DNA of 33,436 nt from Candidatus Izemoplasma sp. (GTDB lineage: Bacteria; Bacillota_I; Bacilli_A; Izemoplasmatales; Izemoplasmataceae): positions 1 through 33,436 of the forward strand of contig JAIPGF010000015.1 of assembly GCA_021736205.1 (NCBI GenBank), read 5' to 3'. Each line of letters begins with the position of its first letter. Position 1 is the stretch's first letter. A model generated the notes under the pieces. The model was given only the letters and a program-made list of their open reading frames with translations. It had not been told where the DNA came from and did not search any database. Below are positions 14,243 through 23,434 of this stretch, one piece after another. A program made the position numbers and the translations under genes.

Positions 14243-14884
14243 ATGAAAGAAGATGCATTGAAATTTTTTAAGTCACCAAAAGACCTAAAGACATTTTATA
14301 GAAAACTCGATATCAAGAATGGTTGGAAATTAAGAAAAGGTAAAATGAACCAACGAGGGAAAGCGATTAAAGATGCCCCTTATACCAAAAAACTTAGAAC
14401 TATGTTTAGAAATAAAGGGTTTTATACTAGGGAGGTTTCTAGTACGGAAATTGTTTCTTGGTTGGATAATATAATTTTTATGCTTAAAATATTGGACCAA
14501 TTATCTGTCTTGTTATCAGAAGAAGAGTATAATAATTTAGAAATTTTTCTGGAATATCGAATTAAAATGGCTAAAATGATGCGTATTGATTATGTTTTAA
14601 AATACAAAGATAGTCTATTGTTACTAGAATTTAGAGTACTAGGTAATTTCGATCGTTTAAGAACAACATGGCAACGTAAAAAAGCGGAGACATTAATTTA
14701 TAAAGAATTAATGCAAAACTATCTTAATGAAAAAAGATATTATACGCATGCCTTTATTGGGCTGTGTGAATTTGATGGACTATCACCATTACCTAGACAA
14801 ATCGGTTATAACAAAGATCAAATTGAATACGTGTCGAAATATATTGTTAATTTCCTATATCAGAAACACCTTTATTATCAATAA
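14243..14884 (+). CDS. Hypothetical protein with a possible PD-(D/E)XK-like core
   Basis: 213 residues, with an AAGGAG ribosome binding site. The N-terminal third is strongly basic (KLRKGKMNQRGKAIKDAPYTKK). The centre reads RIDYVLKY...LLLLEFR, which has the spacing of a nuclease-like D...(E/Q)xK strand pair, although the usual lysine is arginine. A charged helix (TTWQRKKAETLIYKELMQ) follows. I recognise no named family. A diverged or inactive PD-(D/E)XK fold is a guess from this pattern. It is transcribed divergently from the surface operon, and the next gene starts about 80 bases on. Confidence 0.55.
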   Translation: MKEDALKFFKSPKDLKTFYRKLDIKNGWKLRKGKMNQRGKAIKDAPYTKKLRTMFRNKGFYTREVSSTEIVSWLDNIIFMLKILDQLSVLLSEEEYNNLEIFLEYRIKMAKMMRIDYVLKYKDSLLLLEFRVLGNFDRLRTTWQRKKAETLIYKELMQNYLNEKRYYTHAFIGLCEFDGLSPLPRQIGYNKDQIEYVSKYIVNFLYQKHLYYQ

Positions 14885-14892
14885 ATATATGA

Positions 14893-14898
14893 TATAAT
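14893..14898 (+). promoter_or_regulatory. -10 box ahead of the symporter leader
   Basis: A perfect TATAAT with only a weak -35 (TTTATT at 14871-14876). It sits just before the hairpin leader of the GltS-like gene. Confidence 0.4.
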
Positions 14899-14909
14899 AT
14901 AATTATTAA

Positions 14910-14942
14910 TGCCAATAAAAGGGAACAGACTTTTTATTGGCA
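14910..14942 (+). promoter_or_regulatory. Leader hairpin before the gltS-like gene
   Basis: TGCCAATAAAA (14910-14920) pairs perfectly with TTTTATTGGCA (14932-14942) around an 11-base loop, followed by AATTTCTTTTT and then the GGAGG ribosome binding site. It could terminate the upstream gene, attenuate the symporter gene, or stabilise its mRNA. Confidence 0.5.
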
Positions 14943-14965
14943 AATTTCTTTTTGGAGGTAAACAA

Positions 14966-16360
14966 ATGTTTGAACTTGTTGCGAATTGGGGTATCATGTC
15001 TTTTTTTGTTTATGTGGGTGTTCTTTTATTTATCGCAAAAATTATAAAAGAGAAACTACCGTTTTTAAATAAAGTAATTATTCCTTCTGCATTGATTGCT
15101 GGGTTCATAGGGTTACTTTTATCAGATGGGTTCTTTAATATTATTCCATTAAATCAAAATGGGTCGACAGATCGAATGGACATTATTTATAATACAGTCT
15201 ACCACGCTCTAGCCATTGGCTTTATTGCACTAACGCTTAAACGCGATGATAACCAGACAAACAAAAAAGTTTGGTCTACTGGTATGGTCATTGTGCTTAC
15301 TTATTTATTGCAAGCTGTTATAGGTGCCGCTATTGTGTTCTTTTTATTTAAAAATATCTTTTTAGGAGCAGGATTATTATTACCTCTTGGATTTGGACAA
15401 GGTCCAGGACTTGCGACTTCAATAGGACAAGGTTATGCAGAAGGCGTAGGAAATTTAATTGATGGTGGAGCTCTTGGAGCTACCATTGCTTCTTTAGGAT
15501 TCTTAGTTGGGGGTATCATCGGAGTTATTTCTCTAAATTATCTTGCTAGAAAACACAATTTAGAGGCATCTAAAATTCATAAAGAAAGCGGAACAATTAA
15601 AAAGGAATTTGAAGTAGAAACAATACGTGAACTTCGTGTATTTGATCAATTAACTACACAAGTTGTAATCATATTTATCATTTATGCTTTTGTCTATTTA
15701 ACACTTATTTTCTTAGAAAATTACTTTTTACCACAATTTGGATCTATTGGTGAAACGTTTGCTGGTGTATTTCATGGCTTTAATTTTCTAATTGGAATCA
15801 TATACGCATTGTTATTTAGAAAAATCTTATCTTCATTAGAAAAGCGTGGGACGAATGTTAACTTCTTAACGAATAATTATATCTTATCAAATATATCATC
15901 ACTCGCATTCAATATAATGATTGCTTCTGCAGTTTTAACAATTACCATCGAATCAATTGAACGTTATTACTTATTAGTACTTGTTTTTGCGACTGTGGGA
16001 ACTATCTTTACTTACTTATTTCTTAAGTGGGTATCTAAAAAAATATATGGTGGTAAATATGAGGTTCATTATTTTCTAGGTATGTTTGGTATGATGAGTG
16101 GAACAGCCTCAACCGGCCTTGCACTTTTAAAAGGTGTAGATCAAGATTTTGAATCACCAGTCGCAGAAGAAATGGTGGTTGGTAGTGGAACAGCTATTTC
16201 TATGGCACTACCATTATTTGCCCTTCTAATGTTTCCTGGTCTCGCAATTGAACAAAACAATCCCATATTTAATTATTTAGTCTTTATTATTCCAATTGTG
16301 TATGGATTAATCTTGCTTGGGATTTTGTTATATATTAATAGAAAAAAAATAAATAACTGA
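14966..16360 (+). CDS. gltS: Sodium/glutamate symporter (GltS/ESS family)
   Basis: A 464-residue polytopic membrane protein with about eleven hydrophobic helices in two similar halves. The glycine-rich re-entrant motifs LPLGFGQGPGLATSIG and LGMFGMMSGTASTGLALLKG are diagnostic of the ESS family, which imports glutamate with sodium. GGAGG eight bases before ATG 14966 fixes the start; a longer frame from 14909 would run through the leader hairpin. Substrate is inferred from family; some ESS relatives carry other amino acids. Glutamate and glutamine feed the amidotransferase steps of the purine pathway encoded downstream, but no regulatory link is visible. Confidence 0.85.
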   Translation: MFELVANWGIMSFFVYVGVLLFIAKIIKEKLPFLNKVIIPSALIAGFIGLLLSDGFFNIIPLNQNGSTDRMDIIYNTVYHALAIGFIALTLKRDDNQTNKKVWSTGMVIVLTYLLQAVIGAAIVFFLFKNIFLGAGLLLPLGFGQGPGLATSIGQGYAEGVGNLIDGGALGATIASLGFLVGGIIGVISLNYLARKHNLEASKIHKESGTIKKEFEVETIRELRVFDQLTTQVVIIFIIYAFVYLTLIFLENYFLPQFGSIGETFAGVFHGFNFLIGIIYALLFRKILSSLEKRGTNVNFLTNNYILSNISSLAFNIMIASAVLTITIESIERYYLLVLVFATVGTIFTYLFLKWVSKKIYGGKYEVHYFLGMFGMMSGTASTGLALLKGVDQDFESPVAEEMVVGSGTAISMALPLFALLMFPGLAIEQNNPIFNYLVFIIPIVYGLILLGILLYINRKKINN

Positions 16361-16367
16361 TTTGCTG

Positions 16368-16396
16368 TTGTAATAAAAAACATTATTTGTTAGAAT
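16368..16396 (+). promoter_or_regulatory. Promoter of guaB
   Basis: TTGTAA (16368-16373), a 17-base spacer and TAGAAT (16391-16396) with an extended -10 TG at 16388-16389. The start point would fall near 16403, immediately before the riboswitch aptamer. Confidence 0.7.
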
Positions 16397-16408
16397 AAAT
16401 TATCAAAA

Positions 16409-16540
16409 CACGTATAATCGTTTTAATATGGAAAACAAGTTTCTACCCTAAACCGTAAATTTTAGGACTACGTGCAAAAAAACCATATCAATATATGGGC
16501 TTCTTTTGCGTGTACCTACACGGCAAGGAGCCCATTTTTA
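16409..16540 (+). promoter_or_regulatory. Guanine riboswitch upstream of guaB
   Basis: The aptamer spans 16409-16474. P1 is CACGTA with TACGTG; P2 GTTTT/AAAAC encloses AATATGG; P3 CCTAAA/TTTAGG encloses CCGTAAA; the joining segments TATAATCG and TTTCTAC are canonical. The specificity base in GGACTAC is C, which selects guanine rather than adenine. The terminator stem (about 16495-16501 with 16529-16535, plus inner pairs) ends in T residues. The antiterminator pairs 16470-16479 with 16504-16513, using both the P1 3' strand and the terminator 5' arm. Guanine binding would therefore favour termination and switch guaB off. Confidence 0.93.
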
Positions 16541-16558
16541 TATAATTGGAGGTATCAA

Positions 16559-18031
16559 ATGGATAATTTGAATGGAAAATTAAGTAATGAAGGATTAACT
16601 TTTGATGATGTATTATTAATTCCCCAAGAGTCGGAAGTGATACCAAAGGATGTTTTACTGGACTCTTATTTAACCAAAAATATTAAATTAAATATTCCGA
16701 TTGTATCAGCTGCTATGGATACAGTTACTGAGGCAAAACTCGCAATTGCGATTGCTAGACAAGGTGGCATTGGATTTATTCATAAGAACATGCCAATTGA
16801 ACAACAAGCCAAACAGGTGGATTATGTAAAGAGAAGCCAAAGTGGTATGATTTTAAATCCAATCACATTAACGCCAAATAATACGCTTTTAGAAGCAGAA
16901 AAATTGCTTTCAACGTATAAAATATCTGGTTTACCAGTGATTGAAAAGGACAACACTTTAATCGGCATAATCACGAATCGTGATTTAAGATATAGAGAAC
17001 TAGATGATACCAAAGTATCTAAAATAATGACGAAAGACAAATTAGTTACGGCTCCCATTGGCACAAGTCTGGAATCGGCCAAAGCTGTTTTACTTGAAAA
17101 TAGAATTGAAAAGCTCCCAATTGTCGATGATAACAATATTTTAAAAGGATTAATAACTATTAAAGATATTGATAATGTGGTGAATTATCCTAATGCCGCA
17201 AAAGATGATAGTGGGAGATTACGTTGTGGTGCAGCAGTTGGTGTTTCATCCGATACCATAAAACGTGTAGAAGCATTGACTAAAGTGGGCGTTGATGTCA
17301 TTACTGTGGACAGTGCACATGGTCATTCTAGAGGTGTTATAGATACCGTTAAACAAATAAGACAACAATTTCCTAAGTTAGATATTATTGCAGGTAATGT
17401 TGTGACAAAGGCAGGAGCTAAAGCACTTGTTGAGGCTGGGGCAGACACAATTAAAGTAGGGGTTGGACCTGGTTCAATTTGTACAACACGTGTTGTTGCG
17501 GGGGTAGGCGTTCCCCAAATATCAGCAATTAATGATGTATACAATTATTTAAAAGATACAGATATCTGCATCGTGGCTGATGGCGGCATTAAATATAGTG
17601 GTGATATTGTAAAAGCTATTGCTGCAGGGGGTAATACTGTTATGTTAGGATCCTTACTCGCAGGTACAAAAGAATCACCTGGTGAAGAGATTGTTTATAA
17701 AGGAAGACGATTTAAAACATATGTCGGTATGGGATCACTCGCTGCAATGAAACGCGGGTCATCCGATCGATACTTCCAAAAAGGTACAGGAGAAGCAAAA
17801 AAACTTGTCCCAGAAGGCATAGAAGGACGTGTGCCTTATAAAGGAGAACTCCAAGATACCATCTATCAACTATGTGGTGGACTCCGTTCTGGTATGGGAT
17901 ATTGTGGAACCAAAACAATTCGAGAATTAATAAATAATGGAAAATTTGTAAAGATAACAAATGCTGGATTAACAGAATCCCATCCACATGATGTGAATAT
18001 CACACAAGAAGCACCAAACTATACAAAATAA
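16559..18031 (+). CDS. guaB: IMP dehydrogenase
   Basis: Oxidises IMP to XMP with NAD+, the committed step to GMP. 490 residues, normal family length. It has an N-terminal LTFDDVLL motif, a tandem CBS pair at about residues 95-210, a TIM-barrel with DSAHGHS, and the active-site loop [10 protein letters not shown] with catalytic Cys308. The K+-site and flap region contain GSSDRYFQ and [11 protein letters not shown] 16559 follows TTGGAGG; a longer frame from 16472 would start inside the riboswitch and is rejected. It has its own promoter and guanine riboswitch, and no terminator separates it from the second riboswitch. Confidence 0.97.
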   Translation: MDNLNGKLSNEGLTFDDVLLIPQESEVIPKDVLLDSYLTKNIKLNIPIVSAAMDTVTEAKLAIAIARQGGIGFIHKNMPIEQQAKQVDYVKRSQSGMILNPITLTPNNTLLEAEKLLSTYKISGLPVIEKDNTLIGIITNRDLRYRELDDTKVSKIMTKDKLVTAPIGTSLESAKAVLLENRIEKLPIVDDNNILKGLITIKDIDNVVNYPNAAKDDSGRLRCGAAVGVSSDTIKRVEALTKVGVDVITVDSAHGHSRGVIDTVKQIRQQFPKLDIIAGNVVTKAGAKALVEAGADTIKVGVGPGSICTTRVVAGVGVPQISAINDVYNYLKDTDICIVADGGIKYSGDIVKAIAAGGNTVMLGSLLAGTKESPGEEIVYKGRRFKTYVGMGSLAAMKRGSSDRYFQKGTGEAKKLVPEGIEGRVPYKGELQDTIYQLCGGLRSGMGYCGTKTIRELINNGKFVKITNAGLTESHPHDVNITQEAPNYTK

Positions 18032-18035
18032 TATG

Positions 18036-18166
18036 TTGCGTATAATCGTTTTAATATGGTAAACAAGTTTCTACCCTAAGCCGTAAATTTTAGGACTACG
18101 CAAAGAAATGATCATTAGACTATATAATGAGATTTTTCTTTGTGAGTAGAAGAATCTCATTTTTAT
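18036..18166 (+). promoter_or_regulatory. Guanine riboswitch upstream of the pur operon
   Basis: The aptamer spans 18036-18103. P1 is TTGCGTA with TACGCAA, and the core differs from the guaB aptamer at only two positions, one in P2 and one in P3. The specificity base is again C (guanine class). The terminator pairs ATGAGATT (18127-18134) with AATCTCAT (18153-18160) and is followed by T residues. The antiterminator pairs 18101-18108 with 18135-18142 and includes the end of P1. The aptamer starts four bases after the guaB stop; TATACA at 18020-18025 is a possible -10 without a good -35. Confidence 0.93.
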
Positions 18167-18180
18167 ATGGAGGAAATAAC

Positions 18181-18660
18181 ATGAAAGAAATTAGTGTTGT
18201 AATGGGCTCAACATCTGATTGGCCAATTATGAAAGAAGCATGTATTTTACTTGAAGAACTAGACATTGAATATACCAGAGACGTTGTTAGTGCACACAGA
18301 ACACCAGAGCATTTATATGAGTTTGCTAAAACAACAAAAAATTTAGGCAGAAAAGTGATAATTGCAGGGGCTGGTGGTGCAGCACACTTGCCTGGTATGA
18401 TTGCATCACTCACTACACTCCCTGTTATTGGCGTACCGATTAAAACATCTAAATTAAATGGTGTTGATTCTATGCTTTCAATTGTACAAATGCCAGCAGG
18501 AATACCTGTTGGAACAATGGCAATAAACGGGGCTAAAAATGCCGCCTTATATGCCATAAGTATTTTAGCAACAACAAATGAAGAAATTAGTAAAAAACTT
18601 GCAGACTACAGAAACAAACAAACACAAACAGTATTAGATAATATGAAACTCAAGATATAA
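18181..18660 (+). CDS. purE: N5-carboxyaminoimidazole ribonucleotide mutase
   Basis: Converts N5-CAIR to CAIR, working after PurK. 159 residues, class I PurE. MGSTSDWPIM, SAHRTPEHLYEF and GAGGAAHLPGM carry the nucleotide-binding and catalytic (Ser, His) residues. ATG 18181 follows GGAGG; a longer frame from 18127 would begin in the terminator stem. It is the first gene of the operon, directly behind the guanine riboswitch, and its TAA shares a base with the purK ATG. Confidence 0.97.
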   Translation: MKEISVVMGSTSDWPIMKEACILLEELDIEYTRDVVSAHRTPEHLYEFAKTTKNLGRKVIIAGAGGAAHLPGMIASLTTLPVIGVPIKTSKLNGVDSMLSIVQMPAGIPVGTMAINGAKNAALYAISILATTNEEISKKLADYRNKQTQTVLDNMKLKI

Positions 18661-19724
18661 TGATTATTGGTATTATTGGCGGTGGTCAATTAGGATTAAT
18701 GATGGCTGAAGCAGCCCATCAATTAAACCATACAGTTTATGGACTGGATCCTAATCCTAATTGTCCACTCAGTAAAAAAGCAGACACCATGATAACAGCT
18801 AACTACAATGATAAAAAGGCGTTTAAACAACTTGTGAATTCTACAGATGTTTTAACATACGAATTTGAAAATGTAGATCTCACCTTAATTGAGAAATATA
18901 CAACAAAAATCCCTCAAAAAGCAAAAGCTTTAAAGAAGTCTAAACATAGATTAATCGAAAAAAATTATGCCAGAAAGTTACACATACCAATACCCAGTTA
19001 TAAACAATATACATCAAAAGAAGATCTATTTATCCCTGCAATTATAAAAACTACAACTGGGGGTTATGATGGTAAAGGACAATACATTATACAATCAAAA
19101 AAAGACATTGACCAAATAAATATAAATTTAAAAAACGACTATATAATAGAAGAGTTAGTTGCCTTTGATTACGAAATAAGTTGTATTGCAACAAGAGATA
19201 ATTACCAAACAATAAACTATCAACCAATTCCTAAAAACAGACATAAAAACGGGATATTACATATTTCAGATCTAACTGAAAAAATCCCTGAAACAATAGC
19301 ACAAAAAGCACGAGATTATACTAAGAAGCTGATTAATGATCTAGATTATGTTGGCACGCTTGCAGTTGAATTTTTTGTAAAAGGCCAAGCCGTAATATTT
19401 AATGAATTTGCGCCACGACCACATAATTCAGGACATTATTCCATTGAAGGATCAACAACATCACAGTTTACAAACCACATTCTGGCAATCACCAATGAAA
19501 AATCAAAGAAACCCACGATGATAAACCCTACCGCAATGCTTAATATTTTAGGCCAAGACATGGTTCTAGCAGAAAAATCCAATGTATTATCTAACACCTA
19601 CACTCACCTATATTTTAAAGATGACATACGTAAAAATAGAAAAATGGGACATATAACAATTGTGTCAAAAGATAAACAATATGTTCAAGATACGCTGCAA
19701 GAGTTAATCGAGGAGATACAGTGA
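18660..19724 (+). CDS. purK: N5-carboxyaminoimidazole ribonucleotide synthase
   Basis: Carboxylates AIR to N5-CAIR using ATP and bicarbonate. A 354-residue ATP-grasp protein: N-terminal IGIIGGGQLGLMMAEAA, an ATP-binding core with TTGGYDGKGQ, and a metal-binding FNEFAPRPHNSGHYSIEG. Its presence alongside PurE confirms the two-step bacterial route to CAIR. It overlaps purE by one base and purL by four (GTGA). Confidence 0.96.
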   Translation: MIIGIIGGGQLGLMMAEAAHQLNHTVYGLDPNPNCPLSKKADTMITANYNDKKAFKQLVNSTDVLTYEFENVDLTLIEKYTTKIPQKAKALKKSKHRLIEKNYARKLHIPIPSYKQYTSKEDLFIPAIIKTTTGGYDGKGQYIIQSKKDIDQININLKNDYIIEELVAFDYEISCIATRDNYQTINYQPIPKNRHKNGILHISDLTEKIPETIAQKARDYTKKLINDLDYVGTLAVEFFVKGQAVIFNEFAPRPHNSGHYSIEGSTTSQFTNHILAITNEKSKKPTMINPTAMLNILGQDMVLAEKSNVLSNTYTHLYFKDDIRKNRKMGHITIVSKDKQYVQDTLQELIEEIQ

Positions 19725-22700
19725 AAACAAGATTATTTATTGAAAGAAAAGATGGATTACAAATTGAAAGAAATGAACTTATTCATGATATAGAACAAAA
19801 TTTAAATCTTACGTTACCATCATTAAGATATATTTTAATCTATGATATATTTAATATTTCAGAATCATTACTGAAACAAGCAAAAACACAAATATTTTCG
19901 GAACCTAACCGTGATAACATTCTAGATAACATACCAAAAACAACAAACCTTTTAGCAATAGAAGCACTTCCTGGACAGTTTGACCAACGTAGTGATTCGG
20001 CTATGCAATGCCTTAAGATTTTAGATCCCTCATCAAATGTTTTTGTGACCAGTGGATTTGCTATTTTTTTCAATGAGAATATCTCTGCCTACGATTTAAA
20101 ACGATTAAAAAAGTATCTCATAAATGATATTGAATCAAAAGAAAAAGATTTAACCAAGTTAATGCAACTTTCCCCATCTAAACCAGAATCTGTTAAATCT
20201 GTTAAAGCGTTTATCAAAATGGCCACTTCTCAATTAGAAACGTTACATAAACGTTTTTCACTTGTGATGACAATAGAAGATTTAGCATTTGTGCAATCAT
20301 ATTTTCAAAAAGAAAAACGGAATCCATCAATCACTGAATTAAAAATTCTTGATACCTATTGGTCAGATCATTGTCGACACACAACATTTGAGACAATGTT
20401 AGATAATCTTACATTTGATGAAAGTAAATTATCCACACAAATAGAAGACACATTCAAAGAGTATCTAAAAACAAGACACACCCTTAATCGCAATCATAAA
20501 CCTATTACATTAATGGATATCGCTACAATCAACGCAAAACTAGAATACAGCCAAGGTAATCTAGATGATTTAGAGCTTTCTGAAGAAGTTAATGCGGTCA
20601 GTATTTATATCGATGTTGATGCAGGGGGCACCACTGAAACATGGTGTTTAATGTTTAAAAATGAAACCCATAATCACCCAACAGAAATAGAACCATTTGG
20701 TGGCGCATCAACGTGTATAGGAGGAGCAATTAGAGATCCTCTAAGTGGTCGTAGTTATGTCTATCAAGCGATGCGTATTTCAGGTGCGGGCAATATTCTT
20801 GCTGATATTAAAGATACCATTCCTGGGAAACTACCCCAACGTATTATCACCAAAAAAGCAGCTTTAGGATATGCTTCTTATGGAAATCAAATCGGATTGC
20901 CAACTACCTTTGTTGATGAAATATATCATGATGGCTACTTAGCTAAACACATGGAAGTAGGCGCGGTCGTTGGCGCAGTTAAAAAAGCACACCTGATCAG
21001 ACAAACACCACAACCTGGGGATGTTGTACTAGTTCTAGGAGGAAAAACAGGACGTGATGGTATTGGAGGCGCAACAGGTTCTTCTAAAAAACATACTAAA
21101 ACCTCCTTACACCAATCTCAATCTGAAGTTCAAAAAGGAAATGCCCCAGAAGAACGAAAAATACAACGACTTTTTCGTAATGAAAAGGTCACCAAATTAA
21201 TCAAGAAATCAAATGATTTTGGTGCAGGGGGAATTAGTGTAGCAATTGGAGAACTTGCTGTAGGCATTAAAATTAACTTAGATAAACTTCCCACTAAATA
21301 CCAAGGAATCAACGGGACAGAACTAGCTATCAGCGAATCACAAGAACGCATGGCAGTGGTCTTAGATAAAGCAGATGTTCGCTCATTTAAATACTACTGC
21401 AACAAAGAAAATATAGAAGTTTCACGAGTTGCCACAGTCACCAAAAAAGAAAGGCTCGTCATTCAATGGAAAAATACTATTATCTGTGATTTAAAACGCG
21501 ACTTTTTAGATTCTGCTGGTGTTAGACAACAACAAGATGTCCATGTTAAAACAACTGATACATCTCACATATTCAAAAGAAACTACCACGGAACAAATTT
21601 AAAACAAAAAACAATCAATCTCTTACTAGATCCCAACGCAGCATCTAAACAAGGACTAATAGAGATGTTTGATTCCTCAATTGGCAACACAACAGTTTTA
21701 AGTCCCTTTGGTGGAAAATATAAACTTACTAAAACACAGGCTTCAGTTCACAAACTACCAGTTAAAGACAAACCCACCACCACAACGAGTATGATGGCCT
21801 ATGGCTTCAACCCCTATATTTCATCAGTTAACCCGTATATAGGAAGTACTTATGCCATAGTCGAATCAATGGCGAAAATTGTCGCAACAGGTGGAAGCCA
21901 TCAACAGATACGCTTCACCTTCCAAGAATACTTTGAAAAACTAGAAAAAGACCCAAAAAAATGGGGAAAACCATTCATGGCATTACTCGGGGCATACAAT
22001 ACCTTAAAAGCATTTAATTTACCGGCGGTTGGGGGCAAAGATTCAATGAGTGGAACCTATCATGAGCTTCATGTCCCACCAACACTTATTTCTTTTGCTG
22101 TCACAACTGGTAAAACAACGCACACTATTTCTCCTGAGTTTAAATCTCCTAATCATTATATCTATTTATTTAATGTCCCACGTGATGAAAACAAACTACC
22201 GTTATTCGAGGAATTAAAACGGAATTTCACAAACATACACAAACATATTTTAGACCACACAATCATTAGTGCTCACGCTTTAACATATGGGGGACTAATG
22301 GAGAGTTTAGTCAAAATGAGTTTTGGTAATAAAATAGGATTAAACATCACCACGATATTACCATTATTTAAATTAAATTATGGCAGTATCGTTGTTGAAT
22401 CAACACACAAACTATCGCTTCCTAATGCAATATACTTAGGAAAGACAACTAAGAAGCAACTCATCCAAATAAACACGATGAAACTACCGATTGACGAAGC
22501 AATTAAAATTAACCAAGAGCGGTATTCATCAATCTTTCCTCTGCAACATAAAGCCACCAAGAACTTTACCCCAAAAACAAAAACAGAATCTACCTGCAAA
22601 CCTTATCCTAAAAAACAAACAAAGATTACTGTCTTAATTCCTGTATTCCCGGGTACAAACTGTGAATATGATAGTAAGGCAGCCTTCAACCACCCCCACG

Positions 22701-23434
22701 TTAACACTAAGATATTAGTATTTAATAATCAGACTGAAGCAAAAATCAACCGCTCAATTACCGAACTTGTAGAGTGGATCAACAAATCCCATATCTTAAT
22801 GTTAAGTGGTGGATTTAGTAGTGGGGATGAACCAGACGGTAGTGGTAAGTTTATCGCAAGTGTCCTGAGAAATGACCAGGTTAAAAAAGCGATTCACGCC
22901 TTTCTTAGTAAAAAACATCTTATATTAGGAATTTGTAATGGATTTCAAGCACTTATAAAATCAGGATTACTCCCCCACGGCAAAATAACTGATTTAACGC
23001 CGACCTCCCCCACGTTACATAAAAACAAGATTAATAGACATGCATCAAAATTTATCAGGACAAGCGTTTCTAGCACAGCTTCTCCCTGGCTTTCTTCATT
23101 TAACCTACATGAGACACATACAGTCCCTATAAGTCACACAGAAGGCAATTTTTACATTGATGATGCGCACTACCAAACACTACTCAAAAACAACCAAATT
23201 GCCTTTCAATATATTGATGCCTCTAACACACCAACTATGAACCCTACATATAATCCTAATGGGGCATCATACGCCATTGAAGGACTCATTTCAAAGGATG
23301 GCTTAATAATCGGAAAGATGGCACACTCAGAACGAAAGGGTAAACACTTATTTAAAAACATTTCAGGCAATAAAAACCAAGATATATTTATAAACGGCAT
23401 TAATTATTTTTTAAAGGAGACGATCCATGAATAA
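19721..23434 (+). CDS. purL: Phosphoribosylformylglycinamidine synthase, fused single-chain form
   Basis: Makes FGAM from FGAR, glutamine and ATP. At 1237 residues it carries the PurS-like N-terminus, two PurL ATPase halves (FKNETHNHPTEIEPFGG; PAVGGKDSMSG) and a C-terminal PurQ-type glutaminase with nucleophile Cys1072 in GICNGFQAL and a SHTEGNF histidine/glutamate pair. This matches the long clade found in Clostridia-like bacteria, which explains the absence of separate purS and purQ. The GTG start overlaps the purK stop (GTGA) after a GAGGAG box. The 3' end overlaps purC by eight bases. The domain order and length look intact. Confidence 0.95.
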   Translation: MKTRLFIERKDGLQIERNELIHDIEQNLNLTLPSLRYILIYDIFNISESLLKQAKTQIFSEPNRDNILDNIPKTTNLLAIEALPGQFDQRSDSAMQCLKILDPSSNVFVTSGFAIFFNENISAYDLKRLKKYLINDIESKEKDLTKLMQLSPSKPESVKSVKAFIKMATSQLETLHKRFSLVMTIEDLAFVQSYFQKEKRNPSITELKILDTYWSDHCRHTTFETMLDNLTFDESKLSTQIEDTFKEYLKTRHTLNRNHKPITLMDIATINAKLEYSQGNLDDLELSEEVNAVSIYIDVDAGGTTETWCLMFKNETHNHPTEIEPFGGASTCIGGAIRDPLSGRSYVYQAMRISGAGNILADIKDTIPGKLPQRIITKKAALGYASYGNQIGLPTTFVDEIYHDGYLAKHMEVGAVVGAVKKAHLIRQTPQPGDVVLVLGGKTGRDGIGGATGSSKKHTKTSLHQSQSEVQKGNAPEERKIQRLFRNEKVTKLIKKSNDFGAGGISVAIGELAVGIKINLDKLPTKYQGINGTELAISESQERMAVVLDKADVRSFKYYCNKENIEVSRVATVTKKERLVIQWKNTIICDLKRDFLDSAGVRQQQDVHVKTTDTSHIFKRNYHGTNLKQKTINLLLDPNAASKQGLIEMFDSSIGNTTVLSPFGGKYKLTKTQASVHKLPVKDKPTTTTSMMAYGFNPYISSVNPYIGSTYAIVESMAKIVATGGSHQQIRFTFQEYFEKLEKDPKKWGKPFMALLGAYNTLKAFNLPAVGGKDSMSGTYHELHVPPTLISFAVTTGKTTHTISPEFKSPNHYIYLFNVPRDENKLPLFEELKRNFTNIHKHILDHTIISAHALTYGGLMESLVKMSFGNKIGLNITTILPLFKLNYGSIVVESTHKLSLPNAIYLGKTTKKQLIQINTMKLPIDEAIKINQERYSSIFPLQHKATKNFTPKTKTESTCKPYPKKQTKITVLIPVFPGTNCEYDSKAAFNHPHVNTKILVFNNQTEAKINRSITELVEWINKSHILMLSGGFSSGDEPDGSGKFIASVLRNDQVKKAIHAFLSKKHLILGICNGFQALIKSGLLPHGKITDLTPTSPTLHKNKINRHASKFIRTSVSSTASPWLSSFNLHETHTVPISHTEGNFYIDDAHYQTLLKNNQIAFQYIDASNTPTMNPTYNPNGASYAIEGLISKDGLIIGKMAHSERKGKHLFKNISGNKNQDIFINGINYFLKETIHE

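Noticed and set aside
16472-16558. N-terminal extension of guaB by 29 codons
   Set aside because: It would begin inside the riboswitch P1 and run through the terminator; the ATG at 16559 has a proper ribosome binding site and gives the normal family N-terminus.
18127-18180. N-terminal extension of purE by 18 codons
   Set aside because: The upstream ATG lies in the riboswitch terminator stem; the ATG at 18181 follows GGAGG and matches PurE proteins.
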